DNA from: Candidatus Krumholzibacteriota bacterium
GTDB lineage: Bacteria > Krumholzibacteriota > Krumholzibacteriia > Krumholzibacteriales > Krumholzibacteriaceae
Direction of reading: 5' to 3'
Length of the DNA stretch: 22,579 nt
Assembly (NCBI GenBank): GCA_030613345.1
Contig: JAUWMD010000010.1
Span: 1 to 22,579 of the forward strand
The notes under the pieces are model-generated. The model worked only from the letters and a program-made list of their open reading frames with translations, was not told where the DNA came from and ran no database searches. The translations under genes and the position numbers were made by a program. Below are positions 14,332 through 21,608 of this stretch, one piece after another. Numbering within the stretch: the stretch's first letter is position 1; each line of letters starts with the position of its first letter.

Positions 14332-15354
14332 TCAGCATACGACGGGCGGCTCGAGGCCGGCGTCTTCCCACACGGTCCGGTCCTCCTGGCTCAGCTCTAT
14401 CCCTGTCTGAGGGAAGATTTCCCTGATCATGTCCGCCGCCTCGCGGTATATTTTCACCCTCATCGGACGGTAGAGCCTCATCTTGCCCTCGCGGTCGCGA
14501 ACGTACTCTCCCTGCAGTATCGGGCTGTACGGCGAGTCCTGCCTGACGCTCTCGATCAGGCCGGGAGGGAAACGGAGCACACCGAGCTCTATCCTGCGCG
14601 GCGCATCGCCCGCTTCATCCTTCACCCGCTGCAGGAGATCCCGGTACGAACCTGCATCCCAGTAGTGCGGGATTATCGGGTCGAGCCTCAGGGCGAAGGC
14701 GATACCCGCCGACCTTACCTTCGAAATCGCTCCGAGACGCTCGTCGAGCGAGGCGGCAATCGGTTCCTCGGACGCTATTGTCTTCGGCGGAGACAGAGTC
14801 CACGTGACGAGGAGGTGTTTCCCGGCAAGTTCCGCGTCGCTCCCGTTCACGCCGGGGAGGTGGTCCACGCTGGCGCTCTTTGTCCTCGCCTCGATTACAG
14901 CCGATGTTCCCTCGAGCAGGGGAAGGATCGAGGATGTCAACCCGGTGATGTGATCGAGGGCGAGGCTGTCGCTCAGCTCGCCGGTCGTCAGACGGACCGT
15001 TCCCGCATCCAGAGCTTCCCTGATGTCGCTCTCCATCTTCCCGCTGTTTACCAGCAGGGTGATGGTGCTGTGGGAGAGGTACGACCTGAGATAGCAGTAC
15101 GAGCAGTTGTAGATGCATCCCTGCAGGGCGGCAATATACTTCTCGCCGCACGGGGGAGCGCCGGGCGTGACGGGGAAGTCCTTGACAAAGCGGCCCTCAT
15201 GGAATTTCAGGACGAGAGTCGCCGGTCCGGGGTGAGAGCTCACGTCGCCGGTCACGATTTCCTCTGCGCCGCTGAGACTGCTCCTGATCCTGCCGGTGAG
15301 GGGATCGTCGAGAGCCCGCCTGTCTATGATGAGTCTTGTAAATACGGGGATCAT
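14332..15354 (-). CDS. Spore photoproduct lyase-like radical SAM protein
   Basis: The product has about 340 residues. The iron-sulfur cluster motif CX3CX2C is Cys80, Cys84 and Cys87 (ALQGCIYNCSYCYLRSYLSH), preceded by the SPL-type segment VLKFHEGRFVKDFPVTPG. Other SPL-family stretches are VTWTLSPP, FALRLDPIIPHY and the C-terminal MRLYRPMRVKIYREAADMI. Spore photoproduct lyase repairs a thymine dimer in spore DNA using a cysteine near TSDxxGIDH. Here the matching region is TTGELSDSLALDH, which has no cysteine, so the classical reaction is unlikely. The protein is better treated as a radical SAM enzyme of unknown substrate. An upstream start at 15405 would overlap the rhomboid gene. ATG 15354, 10 bp after the rhomboid stop, gives the family-like start IPVFTRLIIDRRALDDPL. 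It is probably the last gene of a three-gene unit. Confidence 0.84.
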   Translation of the reverse strand: MIPVFTRLIIDRRALDDPLTGRIRSSLSGAEEIVTGDVSSHPGPATLVLKFHEGRFVKDFPVTPGAPPCGEKYIAALQGCIYNCSYCYLRSYLSHSTITLLVNSGKMESDIREALDAGTVRLTTGELSDSLALDHITGLTSSILPLLEGTSAVIEARTKSASVDHLPGVNGSDAELAGKHLLVTWTLSPPKTIASEEPIAASLDERLGAISKVRSAGIAFALRLDPIIPHYWDAGSYRDLLQRVKDEAGDAPRRIELGVLRFPPGLIESVRQDSPYSPILQGEYVRDREGKMRLYRPMRVKIYREAADMIREIFPQTGIELSQEDRTVWEDAGLEPPVVC

Positions 15355-15364
15355 TTCAGTTCGC

Positions 15365-16099
15365 CTAGTACCTGTTGCTGCCGCCCCTGCGCAGCCAGTA
15401 GACACGGCCGCCGGCCATCAGGAATATGAGGAACACTCCTCCCAGAAAACCGCCTATGTGCGCGAACCAGGCGACGCCGCCGCCGGTCTGGGAGCCGATG
15501 GACAACAATCCGCTCACGAGCTGTATGACGAACCAGTAGATGATTATCACGAAGGCGGGGATGTAGAGGAACTGGATGAATATGAATATCCACATCAGGG
15601 TCATGATCCTTGCCTGCGGATAGAGGACGAGGTAGGCCCCCATGACGCCCGATATCGCACCGCTGGCTCCTATCGTAGGGATAATCGAACCGGGATCGGC
15701 GGCGATGTGCAACGCATGGGCAAAGAGTCCCGAAGCGAAATAGAAGATGATGAACTTCAACGGTCCGAGTACGTCTTCGATGTTGTTGCCGAAGATCCAG
15801 AGGAAGAGCATGTTGAACCCGAGATGGAGTATGCCGCCGTGAAGGAACATCGAGGTGAAGAGGGTCATGAAGATCGGCTTCGGTCCCGGTGCGTGGAAGA
15901 TGCCAGCTACCGGATCTGTGAGGTCGGTCATCCTCGTTATCTCGAACGGGGTTACGCCGAGCGAGGCGGCGAGGGTGGCGCCGCCATAGCCGTGCCACAG
16001 CTGGTAGAAGAAGACGAGTATGTTCATCGCGATCAGCGTCCACGTTATGACGGGCTTCCTGCGGGTAGGATTGATGTCTTTCAGCGGTATGAACAGCAT
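15365..16099 (-). CDS. Rhomboid-family intramembrane serine protease
   Basis: The product has 244 residues, with six or seven membrane helices. The catalytic serine motif is GASGAISG (Ser146) and the partner histidine lies in AHIGGFLGG (His214). The family loop FLHGGILHLGFNMLFLWIFGNNIED is complete. Rhomboids (PF01694) cleave helices of membrane proteins within the bilayer. Both catalytic residues are present, so activity is expected. A clear ribosome binding site is missing, but a TATATAAC-like box lies 10-20 bases before the ATG, so a very short leader or own promoter is possible. The dehydrogenase gene ends 48 bp upstream and the SPL-like gene starts 10 bp downstream. The substrate is unknown. 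Confidence 0.92.
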   Translation of the reverse strand: MLFIPLKDINPTRRKPVITWTLIAMNILVFFYQLWHGYGGATLAASLGVTPFEITRMTDLTDPVAGIFHAPGPKPIFMTLFTSMFLHGGILHLGFNMLFLWIFGNNIEDVLGPLKFIIFYFASGLFAHALHIAADPGSIIPTIGASGAISGVMGAYLVLYPQARIMTLMWIFIFIQFLYIPAFVIIIYWFVIQLVSGLLSIGSQTGGGVAWFAHIGGFLGGVFLIFLMAGGRVYWLRRGGSNRY

Positions 16100-16147
16100 G
16101 TTCTAGTTATATATCGTAGTGAGCGCCGGGGAAAGGATAATTCTCTC

Positions 16148-17104
16148 TCAAGCCTGCATATCGAGCAGCACCTTGAAGCTGTTCTTCTGCCTCGCGCGCC
16201 TGAATGCGGTCTGCCACTTCTTGAACGGGTAGACAGACGTGAGGAACGGCGCGGTCACGACCTTTTTCTTCTGCAGAAGGCCGAGCGCCGTCTCAAACGG
16301 TCCGCATCTCGAGCCGACGATCGTTATCTCGTCGACGGCGATCCTCGACGGATTCCATTTAAGCGGTGCGTGGAAGGTCGATTTCAGGACGATCGTTCCG
16401 TGCGGTCTGATCATGTCGATGGCGTCGGGAAGCCCCATCCTGCTCCCCGTGCATTCGACGACGACGTCAAAGGTCCCTTTCATCGTGGGGATGGCGGCCG
16501 CGTGCAAGGTGTCGATTCCGAGGCCGGCGATCACGCGCATCTTTTCCGGCTCGACTCCCAGGACGGTGAGCCCTTTCGTCTTCAGCCTCAGCACCTGCGC
16601 GGCCATGGCGGCGAGCCTCCCGTCTCCTAGGACCGCCACCCGGCACGACTGGCTGATGTATACCCGCTCGGGTATCTCGCACGCCGCGGCGAGGAGCTCG
16701 GTGAACGCCGCCTCCTCATCGCTGACGCCGTCGGGAACGACATGGAGATTTGACATGGGCAGGGTAATATATTCGGCGAAGACGCCGTCCCGGCCCGCGA
16801 TGCCGAGGACGGTCCTTTCCCTGCAGTGTTTGCCGAGGCCGCGCCTGCACAGTTCGCACCTGCCGCAGCTGATGTTTATCTCGCCGGTGACTCTTCTTCC
16901 GGCGAGGCTGCGGGGCGTCTCGACGGTCCCGACGAACTCGTGACCGGGGATACCGCTGAAGTCCATGTATCCCTTGAGTATCTCGAGGTCGGTCGAGCAG
17001 ATCCCGGCATACTGGATCTTCACGAGTGCCTCTCCGCGGCGGACCTGGGGCGTGTCGGTCTCTTTTTCGACGAGCTGTCCGTTTTCGAAGTGAAGGGCTA
17101 TCAT
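16148..17104 (-). CDS. Zinc-type MDR (alcohol dehydrogenase-like) oxidoreductase
   Basis: The product has 318 residues. Catalytic zinc ligands are seen in AGICSTDLEI (Cys36) and GHEFVG (His55, Glu56). The structural zinc site has four cysteines in ISCGRCELCRRGLGKHC (Cys80, 83, 86, 94). The cofactor domain has VAVLGDGRLAAMAAQVLRL in place of the usual GxGxxG, followed by FDVVVECTGSRMGLPDAIDM. The layout matches the MDR_like subgroup with GEINISCGRCELC and VLGIAGRDGVFAEYITLP, whose substrate is unknown. It is NAD(P)-dependent by family. The frame is open upstream to 17575, but that part is antisense to the retropepsin-like gene, and ATG 17104 gives the normal N terminus. It heads a unit with the rhomboid and SPL-like genes. 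Confidence 0.9.
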   Translation of the reverse strand: MIALHFENGQLVEKETDTPQVRRGEALVKIQYAGICSTDLEILKGYMDFSGIPGHEFVGTVETPRSLAGRRVTGEINISCGRCELCRRGLGKHCRERTVLGIAGRDGVFAEYITLPMSNLHVVPDGVSDEEAAFTELLAAACEIPERVYISQSCRVAVLGDGRLAAMAAQVLRLKTKGLTVLGVEPEKMRVIAGLGIDTLHAAAIPTMKGTFDVVVECTGSRMGLPDAIDMIRPHGTIVLKSTFHAPLKWNPSRIAVDEITIVGSRCGPFETALGLLQKKKVVTAPFLTSVYPFKKWQTAFRRARQKNSFKVLLDMQA

Positions 17105-17127
17105 GACAGTTCCGGATCTCGAGAGTC

Positions 17128-17161
17128 TTGCACGGGGACGGAAAAAATAATGATATATCAT
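17128..17161. promoter_or_regulatory. Divergent promoter region with a 12-bp palindrome
   Basis: Between the divergent dehydrogenase (17104) and protease-like (17190) genes, TTGCAC (17128-17133) and GATATA (17152-17157) are 18 bp apart on the plus strand. The -10 box lies inside the perfect palindrome ATGATATATCAT (17150-17161), which also offers a TATA-like box in the other direction. A single regulator could act on both genes. Confidence 0.35.
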
Positions 17162-17189
17162 CCGGCGGAGAATTGGTAGAGATAGATTG

Positions 17190-18584
17190 ATGAAGACGAT
17201 CAAACTGATATTCCTGCTGACCCTGACGATCATCCCGTTGTATACGTCCACGGCCATTTCCGCGCATATCTTTCTGCTCAGGGAATCGATCTTCGGCGTG
17301 GAGATAGAGAAGGTCGAGATCTCCGACGGCGAGGTCAGGACCTTCGATGGCGAGGAGATCATCACGATAGTGATTCCCCTCGGCATAGGGCAGTCGGGGG
17401 ACCTGGTCAAGAGAGAGATGAGAAGCGGGTCGATTACCGTCAGGTCCGCCGGAGGCGAGCTTCGCATCAGCAGGAAACACGCTGACGGGAAAGAGATGGA
17501 ATACCCGGTCGTGAAGGTCGATGATCTCTCCGCATACGACGTGAGGGTCAACATCGCAGGCGGTGACGGCCTCAACAGGGCGTTCAGGATCCGCCGTTAC
17601 GAGGAGGCCGAGGAGGATGACGGCCCGGTGATCGACATGTTCGCCGGCATGGTCCCGCTCGAGGACGGCGACTATTCCATCACCCTCGAGATCAGCGTGG
17701 CGGAAGTCGCGGCCAGGGTGTCGGGCGAGACGACGATATTCTACGAGGACGGGTTCCTTCTCGCAAAGGGGGAGCTCCAGGACGGCAGGAGCGGACATTT
17801 TATAGTCGATTTCGGTGCGAGCGGAACAGTGGTGACGAAGGATTTCCTCCCGGCGTACGTCGATATCGAGGAGGTCAGGGGCATTGAGTTCTCCGACAGG
17901 GGACGCAGGGAGATAAGGGGCGCGATGAGCGGAGCCGGAGGCGAGGTTATGGGATTTCTCGGCAACGCGAGCCCCGGCGACCTGATATTCGGCGCCGTGA
18001 GGTTTCCCGGCGTCACAGTCGGGGTGATAGAAGCCATGCCCCATTTCGGGACGAGAAAGATCATCGGGATCCTCGGCCTCGATCTGATGAAACTGTGTGA
18101 CAGGATAGCGTTCGAATACCCGCGCAGCGGTCCGGGCGTGATGATGATGGGAGAACGTCATACCCTCGCGGAAACGGACGCCCCGTCCGCCGAGGTGCCG
18201 TTCTGCCTCGTGGCGAAGCACATCTTTCTCGACGGCGAGGTGAACGAGGTGCCGGTCTCCTTCCTCTTCGACACCGGCGCGAGAAGTTCGATCCTCTCCG
18301 CCTCGATAGCCGAAAAAGCGGGCCTGGAAGAGGCGGACGACGGGAAGAAAGGTGAGCTGCGGGGCCTCGACGACAACCCGGTCGAGGCGCTGACAGTGAC
18401 GGCAGACAGGTTGAGACTGGGAGAGTGGCTGCGCTCCGACGTGCCGTTTCTCTCTGCGGACCTTTCCATTTTCGAGAGTATCGGACTGAGACAGGGCGGC
18501 GGCATCATCGGCAACGACTTTCTCGACGACTTCAGTCTCGTCGAGATCGACTTCGGACGCGGCATATTATTCCTCTGGAAGTAG
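17190..18584 (+). CDS. Exported protein with two retropepsin-like aspartyl protease domains
   Basis: The product has 464 residues. A signal peptide (IKLIFLLTLTIIPLYTSTAISA) sends it across the inner membrane. The first retropepsin-like domain has FIVDFGASGTVVTKDFL (Asp207) and ends with GILGLDLMKLCDRIAFEY. The second has VSFLFDTGARSSILSASIAEKAGL (Asp361) and ends with GGIIGNDFLDDFSLVEIDF. Both follow the D-T-G / hydrophobic-G-x-D plan of Asp_protease_2-type proteins (PF13650), but the first has DFG in place of DTG. Two half-sites in one chain resemble the pepsin arrangement, where each lobe gives one Asp. The N-terminal 200 residues are not recognised. TTG 17187 is also in frame; ATG 17190 is chosen, with a weak ribosome binding site. 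Substrate and activity are unknown. Confidence 0.78.
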   Translation: MKTIKLIFLLTLTIIPLYTSTAISAHIFLLRESIFGVEIEKVEISDGEVRTFDGEEIITIVIPLGIGQSGDLVKREMRSGSITVRSAGGELRISRKHADGKEMEYPVVKVDDLSAYDVRVNIAGGDGLNRAFRIRRYEEAEEDDGPVIDMFAGMVPLEDGDYSITLEISVAEVAARVSGETTIFYEDGFLLAKGELQDGRSGHFIVDFGASGTVVTKDFLPAYVDIEEVRGIEFSDRGRREIRGAMSGAGGEVMGFLGNASPGDLIFGAVRFPGVTVGVIEAMPHFGTRKIIGILGLDLMKLCDRIAFEYPRSGPGVMMMGERHTLAETDAPSAEVPFCLVAKHIFLDGEVNEVPVSFLFDTGARSSILSASIAEKAGLEEADDGKKGELRGLDDNPVEALTVTADRLRLGEWLRSDVPFLSADLSIFESIGLRQGGGIIGNDFLDDFSLVEIDFGRGILFLWK

Positions 18585-18692
18585 TGTGGATCGGGTCGCC
18601 CCGTTTGTCCTTGAACACAAGCGGGATCCTGCCTTAACCTGCAGGCAGATAGAAGAAATTCCAACGGATATACAAGAAGGACGGTAGGCGCG

Positions 18693-19376
18693 ATGAAGGA
18701 GAAGAAGGGCAACAGCACGAGATACCTGATAGAAGATTTCACCACCCAGGAGAGCTGGAGGCTCTTCAGGATCCTCTCCGAGTTCGTCGACGGAATCGAC
18801 AACATGGCTGATGTTTTGCCGGGAGTGAGCATCTACGGCTCTTCGAGGGCCAAGGAGGGCGACAAGGCTTATGCGGACGCGAGGAATATCGCGAAGGGCC
18901 TCTCGTCGGGAGGCTGCTCTATCATCACCGGCGGAGGCCCCGGCATTATGGAGGCGGCCAACCGCGGGGCGCAGGAAGGAGGGGGGCTCTCGGTCGGATT
19001 GAACATCGACCTGCCCTTCGAGCAGGCGCCCAATCCCTACATCGACAGGTTGATCACCTTTCGCTACTTTTTCGTGCGCAAGGTGATGTTCATGAAGCAC
19101 TCGATTGCGTTTGTGATCCTTCCGGGCGGCTTCGGCACGATGGACGAGTTCTTCGAAGCGCTCACCCTGATCCAGACGCACAAGATCCCGCCTTTCCCCG
19201 TCTATCTCGTGGGAAAGGACTACTATGGCGGGCTGGTCGACTGGATCAACAACAAGATGCTCGCAGAGGACAAGATCCTGCCAGAGGACCTGAATATCGT
19301 CAAGCTCGTCGATTCGGTCGAGGAAGTGACAGAGGGGATATCGAAGCTGCTCGAGGGCGTCAACTTCGGGCAGTGA
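18693..19376 (+). CDS. LOG family protein (TIGR00730, Rossmann fold)
   Basis: The product has 227 residues. The two LOG signature motifs are GGGPGIMEAANRGA and PGGFGTMDEFFEALTL (from Pro144). VSIYGSSRAKEGD opens the Rossmann domain. Members were once called lysine decarboxylases; characterised ones are nucleotide 5'-monophosphate phosphoribohydrolases that release cytokinin-type bases. All motif residues are present, so hydrolysis of a nucleotide monophosphate is likely, but the natural substrate is not clear. The product carries about 40 residues before the fold (LIEDFTTQESWRLFRILSEF), usual for the longer bacterial subgroup. AAGGACGG is upstream of the ATG. The retropepsin-like gene ends 108 bp before, and the prenyltransferase gene is convergent, 25 bp away. 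Confidence 0.88.
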   Translation: MKEKKGNSTRYLIEDFTTQESWRLFRILSEFVDGIDNMADVLPGVSIYGSSRAKEGDKAYADARNIAKGLSSGGCSIITGGGPGIMEAANRGAQEGGGLSVGLNIDLPFEQAPNPYIDRLITFRYFFVRKVMFMKHSIAFVILPGGFGTMDEFFEALTLIQTHKIPPFPVYLVGKDYYGGLVDWINNKMLAEDKILPEDLNIVKLVDSVEEVTEGISKLLEGVNFGQ

Positions 19377-19401
19377 ATGTAAGCGGCCTGCAGGATCTGG
19401 T

Positions 19402-20307
19402 TTACCCCGACAGAAGATAGACCAGCGTCAGGATGATGCCGGTGGCCAGATGCGCGATGATCGTCGAGGCGTTTGCCGGCGTCATCGCGCGCGGGTCGTC
19501 GTGCGTTGTCGCGGCTACCTGGATCGCCTTCAGCACTACCGGGAGGGTGGCGAGGCCGAGCAAGGCCCAGCGCGGCATCAGGCCGGCGGCGACACCGGCG
19601 ATTATCGGGATGTACGCCGAGAGCATGACGATCGCGTAGAGGACGACGCCTCTTTTCCTGCCGAGCCTCACGATCATCGTGTGCTTCCCCGTCGCCCCGT
19701 CGGCGGTTGCGTCCTGGAACTCGTTGACTATGATGATCGCCGTGGTAAAGATCGCGAGCGGCAGCGGCGCGACCAGTATGTGATTCGATATGTAACCCGT
19801 CTGGACATAGTAGGCGCCGACTGCGATGAGTCCGAAGGCGAGGAAGATCGCGATCTCGCCGAGGCCGCGGCCGGCGAGCATCGCCCGCGGCGCCGCGTAG
19901 AGGATCCCGAGAACGAGGCCGGTGATCCCGAACAGAATGATCGCCGGTCCCCTGACGGTGAAGAGATAGATCCCGATAAACGTTGCCAGGGTGAACAGGA
20001 CTATCGCGAGGATCAAGACCCCGCGCGGCGTCACGAACCCCTCCTGTATCATCCTGCTGCCGCCTGTGAAGGGACTGACGAACTCTACGTTGACTTCGTC
20101 GTTGCCCGACCTGTGATCGAACCAGTCGTTTATCGTATTGGAGCCGAGGTGCAGGAGCACCGCCCCGGCGAGTGTCAACCAGAAAAGAGGGGGATTCCAG
20201 CTCCCCGTCTCGCAGCGCGCTATCGCCGTGGCGAGCACGACGGGGAGGATGCTGACTGTGAGGAACGGGGTCCTCAGCTCGATGAGGTATGCCTGCAGCC
20301 TGTTCAA
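19402..20307 (-). CDS. UbiA-family prenyltransferase, MenA-like
   Basis: The product has 301 residues, with about eight or nine membrane helices. The first Asp-rich motif is NTINDWFDHRSGND (about residues 57-70) and the second is NEFQDATADGATGKHTMIVRLG. Both bind magnesium and the prenyl diphosphate in the UbiA family (PF01040). FVSPFTGGSRMIQEG between them is typical of MenA, which joins 1,4-dihydroxy-2-naphthoate to a polyprenyl chain in menaquinone synthesis in the inner membrane. No other menaquinone gene is nearby, so MenA is likely but not proven. The start is TTG 20307, supported by AAAGGA with an 8-10 base spacer, and no better start is in frame. Confidence 0.85.
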   Translation of the reverse strand: MNRLQAYLIELRTPFLTVSILPVVLATAIARCETGSWNPPLFWLTLAGAVLLHLGSNTINDWFDHRSGNDEVNVEFVSPFTGGSRMIQEGFVTPRGVLILAIVLFTLATFIGIYLFTVRGPAIILFGITGLVLGILYAAPRAMLAGRGLGEIAIFLAFGLIAVGAYYVQTGYISNHILVAPLPLAIFTTAIIIVNEFQDATADGATGKHTMIVRLGRKRGVVLYAIVMLSAYIPIIAGVAAGLMPRWALLGLATLPVVLKAIQVAATTHDDPRAMTPANASTIIAHLATGIILTLVYLLSG

Positions 20308-20348
20308 CCGATCGATCCTTTCGTACGATCAATGATACCCGGTGGGTG

Positions 20349-20377
20349 AATATACTCCGATCTTCATCGGGGGTAAA
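20349..20377 (-). promoter_or_regulatory. Candidate promoter of the prenyltransferase gene with a hairpin in the spacer
   Basis: On the minus strand TTTACC (complement of 20372-20377) is followed after 17 bp by TATATT (complement of 20349-20354), about 40 bp before TTG 20307. The spacer contains CCGAT/ATCGG (20357-20361 and 20366-20370), a small inverted repeat that could be an operator. Confidence 0.35.
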
Positions 20378-20394
20378 GAGGGCAAAGATAATAA

Positions 20395-20423
20395 TTGACA
20401 TGTTGATCAGAAAATAAGATAAT
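20395..20423 (+). promoter_or_regulatory. Near-consensus sigma70 promoter of the lipoprotein gene at 20497
   Basis: A perfect TTGACA (20395-20400) and GATAAT (20418-20423) are separated by exactly 17 bp. The predicted leader is about 65-70 bases. In it, TCCTT (20473-20477) can pair with AAGGA (20484-20488), part of the ribosome binding site AAAGGAG, which may modulate translation. Confidence 0.65.
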
Positions 20424-20496
20424 ATAAGCAGAAATATTGCTATCTCTTTAGCCCCTGAAGGTTAAATCCGATTCCTTCCTCGAAAGGAGTGACGCG

Positions 20497-21303
20497 ATGA
20501 ATCGCAAGATTCTCGTGGCGGGGTTTACAGCGATAGCTTTTTTAGTTATTGTTAGTTGCAGTGAAGATAACAGCTGCGATCTCCAATGCCCGCCAGATTG
20601 TCCTGATCCCTCTCAAGCGATCGATGTACTGGTAGTAACTGCTCTAGTTTATCCTGTTATGGCCGACATGATTCCCGGCCCTTTGGAGGATACAGGGTTT
20701 TTACCTGCCGAATCGAAGATTGAACAATTTGCATTGCTGGACACTGCAAGAGCCCTTGTTATTCCGACGCTCGAGTTTTTGCAACAATACGATGCAATAC
20801 TGATTTTCACTGACGCCTGGCCGATTGATAATCCCGGTTTGGGAGCATTTGATACCATTGGCAATCTGATGGCCGATTACGTTGATGCCGGTGGTGGTCT
20901 CGTTATTTGCCAGTACGCAGTTAGCGGCTGGTCTGCGGGGATTCGAGGCAGATTATTCTCCCCCGGGTATGCTCCTTTAATAAACGGCCCGATTGTTCCT
21001 GGTCAAGGGGATCGATCAATAGTAATGGATTCGATCGATTTTCCATTACACCCGGTGTTTTATGAGATTGATCTCGATGGTCTCGGATTGCCAGTAGATC
21101 TTCATCTCTGTTACCCCGAGCTGGATGAAACCGCAATACTGCTTGTTGAAGATGATCAGGGCACCAATGCAATGGCAATAAATTCTAACGGCAACATTAT
21201 AGGCTTGAATATGTACTTTAAACCTTTTGCATTTCCTGATGATTACACGGAGACAGTAAAACTGGTTGCTAATTCTATACTATATGTGGCTGATTGCCCC
21301 TGA
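20497..21303 (+). CDS. Predicted lipoprotein with a glutamine-amidotransferase-like (flavodoxin-type) domain
   Basis: The product has 268 residues. It begins with a lipoprotein signal (ILVAGFTAIAFLVIVSC, Cys24 or close by), then a Cys-rich linker (CDLQCPPDCPDPS). The main domain has alternating strands and helices: IDVLVVTALVYPV, YDAILIFTDAWP, LMADYVDAGGGLVICQYAV and GNIIGLNMYFKP. This order resembles ThuA/class I glutamine-amidotransferase-like folds found in many surface or periplasmic proteins. I see no full catalytic triad and assign no function. Codon use is visibly richer in A and T than in all neighbours, and the gene has its own near-consensus promoter, so it may have been acquired recently. 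AAAGGAG at 20483-20489 sets the start. A terminator hairpin follows at 21325-21348. Confidence 0.72.
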   Translation: MNRKILVAGFTAIAFLVIVSCSEDNSCDLQCPPDCPDPSQAIDVLVVTALVYPVMADMIPGPLEDTGFLPAESKIEQFALLDTARALVIPTLEFLQQYDAILIFTDAWPIDNPGLGAFDTIGNLMADYVDAGGGLVICQYAVSGWSAGIRGRLFSPGYAPLINGPIVPGQGDRSIVMDSIDFPLHPVFYEIDLDGLGLPVDLHLCYPELDETAILLVEDDQGTNAMAINSNGNIIGLNMYFKPFAFPDDYTETVKLVANSILYVADCP

Positions 21304-21317
21304 TACTGCGGGGGTAT

Positions 21318-21348
21318 AAAAAAAGGCGGGGCACTTTCGTGTCCCGCC
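21318..21348 (-). terminator. Intrinsic terminator for the small-peptide transcript, GAAA tetraloop
   Basis: A 10-bp stem joins 21325-21334 and 21339-21348. Read on the minus strand it closes a C-GAAA-G tetraloop and is followed by seven T (complement of A-run 21318-21324), the classic intrinsic form. It lies 18 bases after the stop of the 26-residue ORF. On the plus strand the hairpin follows the lipoprotein gene but has no proper T-run, so it may act only weakly in that direction. Confidence 0.8.
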
Positions 21349-21366
21349 TTGTGGAGTCTGTGGGTT

Positions 21367-21447
21367 CTACCAGACGCTCTTGCCCCAGACACTTTTGCCG
21401 GCGATCATGAGGGCTATGATCATCGCGATGCTTGTGAAGTGCAGCAT
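21367..21447 (-). CDS. 26-residue hydrophobic peptide with a C-terminal tandem GKSVW repeat
   Basis: ATG 21447 to TAG 21367-21369 encodes 26 residues. Residues 1-16 (MLHFTSIAMIIALMIA) are hydrophobic, like a membrane segment or a short signal sequence, and the rest is GKSVWGKSVW. The two five-codon units differ at two third positions (AAA/AAG and AGT/AGC), both silent, so the peptide repeat is kept while the DNA differs. AAAGGGG (complement of 21454-21460) lies 6 bases before the ATG, and an intrinsic terminator starts 18 bases after the stop. These three signals make a real gene likely despite the length. No family is recognised. It could be a small membrane protein, a toxin-like peptide, or a precursor of a secreted signal peptide. 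Confidence 0.5.
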   Translation of the reverse strand: MLHFTSIAMIIALMIAGKSVWGKSVW

Positions 21448-21489
21448 TTTCAACCCCTTTCCTTGAGACTCCTAAAACCTTCTCCGTAT

Positions 21490-21555
21490 TTATTGTCGTT
21501 GCTCACACTTACCTGTAGTAGCCAGTGACGTGCCAAAATGCCCAATCATTTCCAT
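21490..21555 (-). CDS. Possible 21-residue leader peptide ORF with a perfect Shine-Dalgarno
   Basis: ATG 21555 to TAA 21490-21492 encodes 21 mostly polar residues (MEMIGHFGTSLATTGKCEQR and one more Gln). AGGAGG (complement of 21561-21566) lies 5 bases upstream, the best ribosome binding site in this part of the window. The ORF ends 42 bases before the 26-residue ORF, so both may sit on one transcript, the first possibly acting as a leader that controls the second. No homologue is recognised. Coding is uncertain because 21 codons can be open by chance. Confidence 0.33.
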   Translation of the reverse strand: MEMIGHFGTSLATTGKCEQRQ

Positions 21556-21608
21556 TTGTTCCTCCTATAGTCGTAACATATTGAAGTATAGTCAGATAGA
21601 ATTCCATT

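Noticed and set aside
17105..17575. N-terminal extension of the MDR dehydrogenase
   Set aside because: The extension is antisense to the retropepsin-like gene and unlike any MDR N terminus; ATG 17104 gives the normal family start.
18585..18692. Terminator or small RNA between the protease-like and LOG genes (CTGCC/GGCAG repeat)
   Set aside because: The stem is only 5 bp and no T-run follows, so nothing can be supported.
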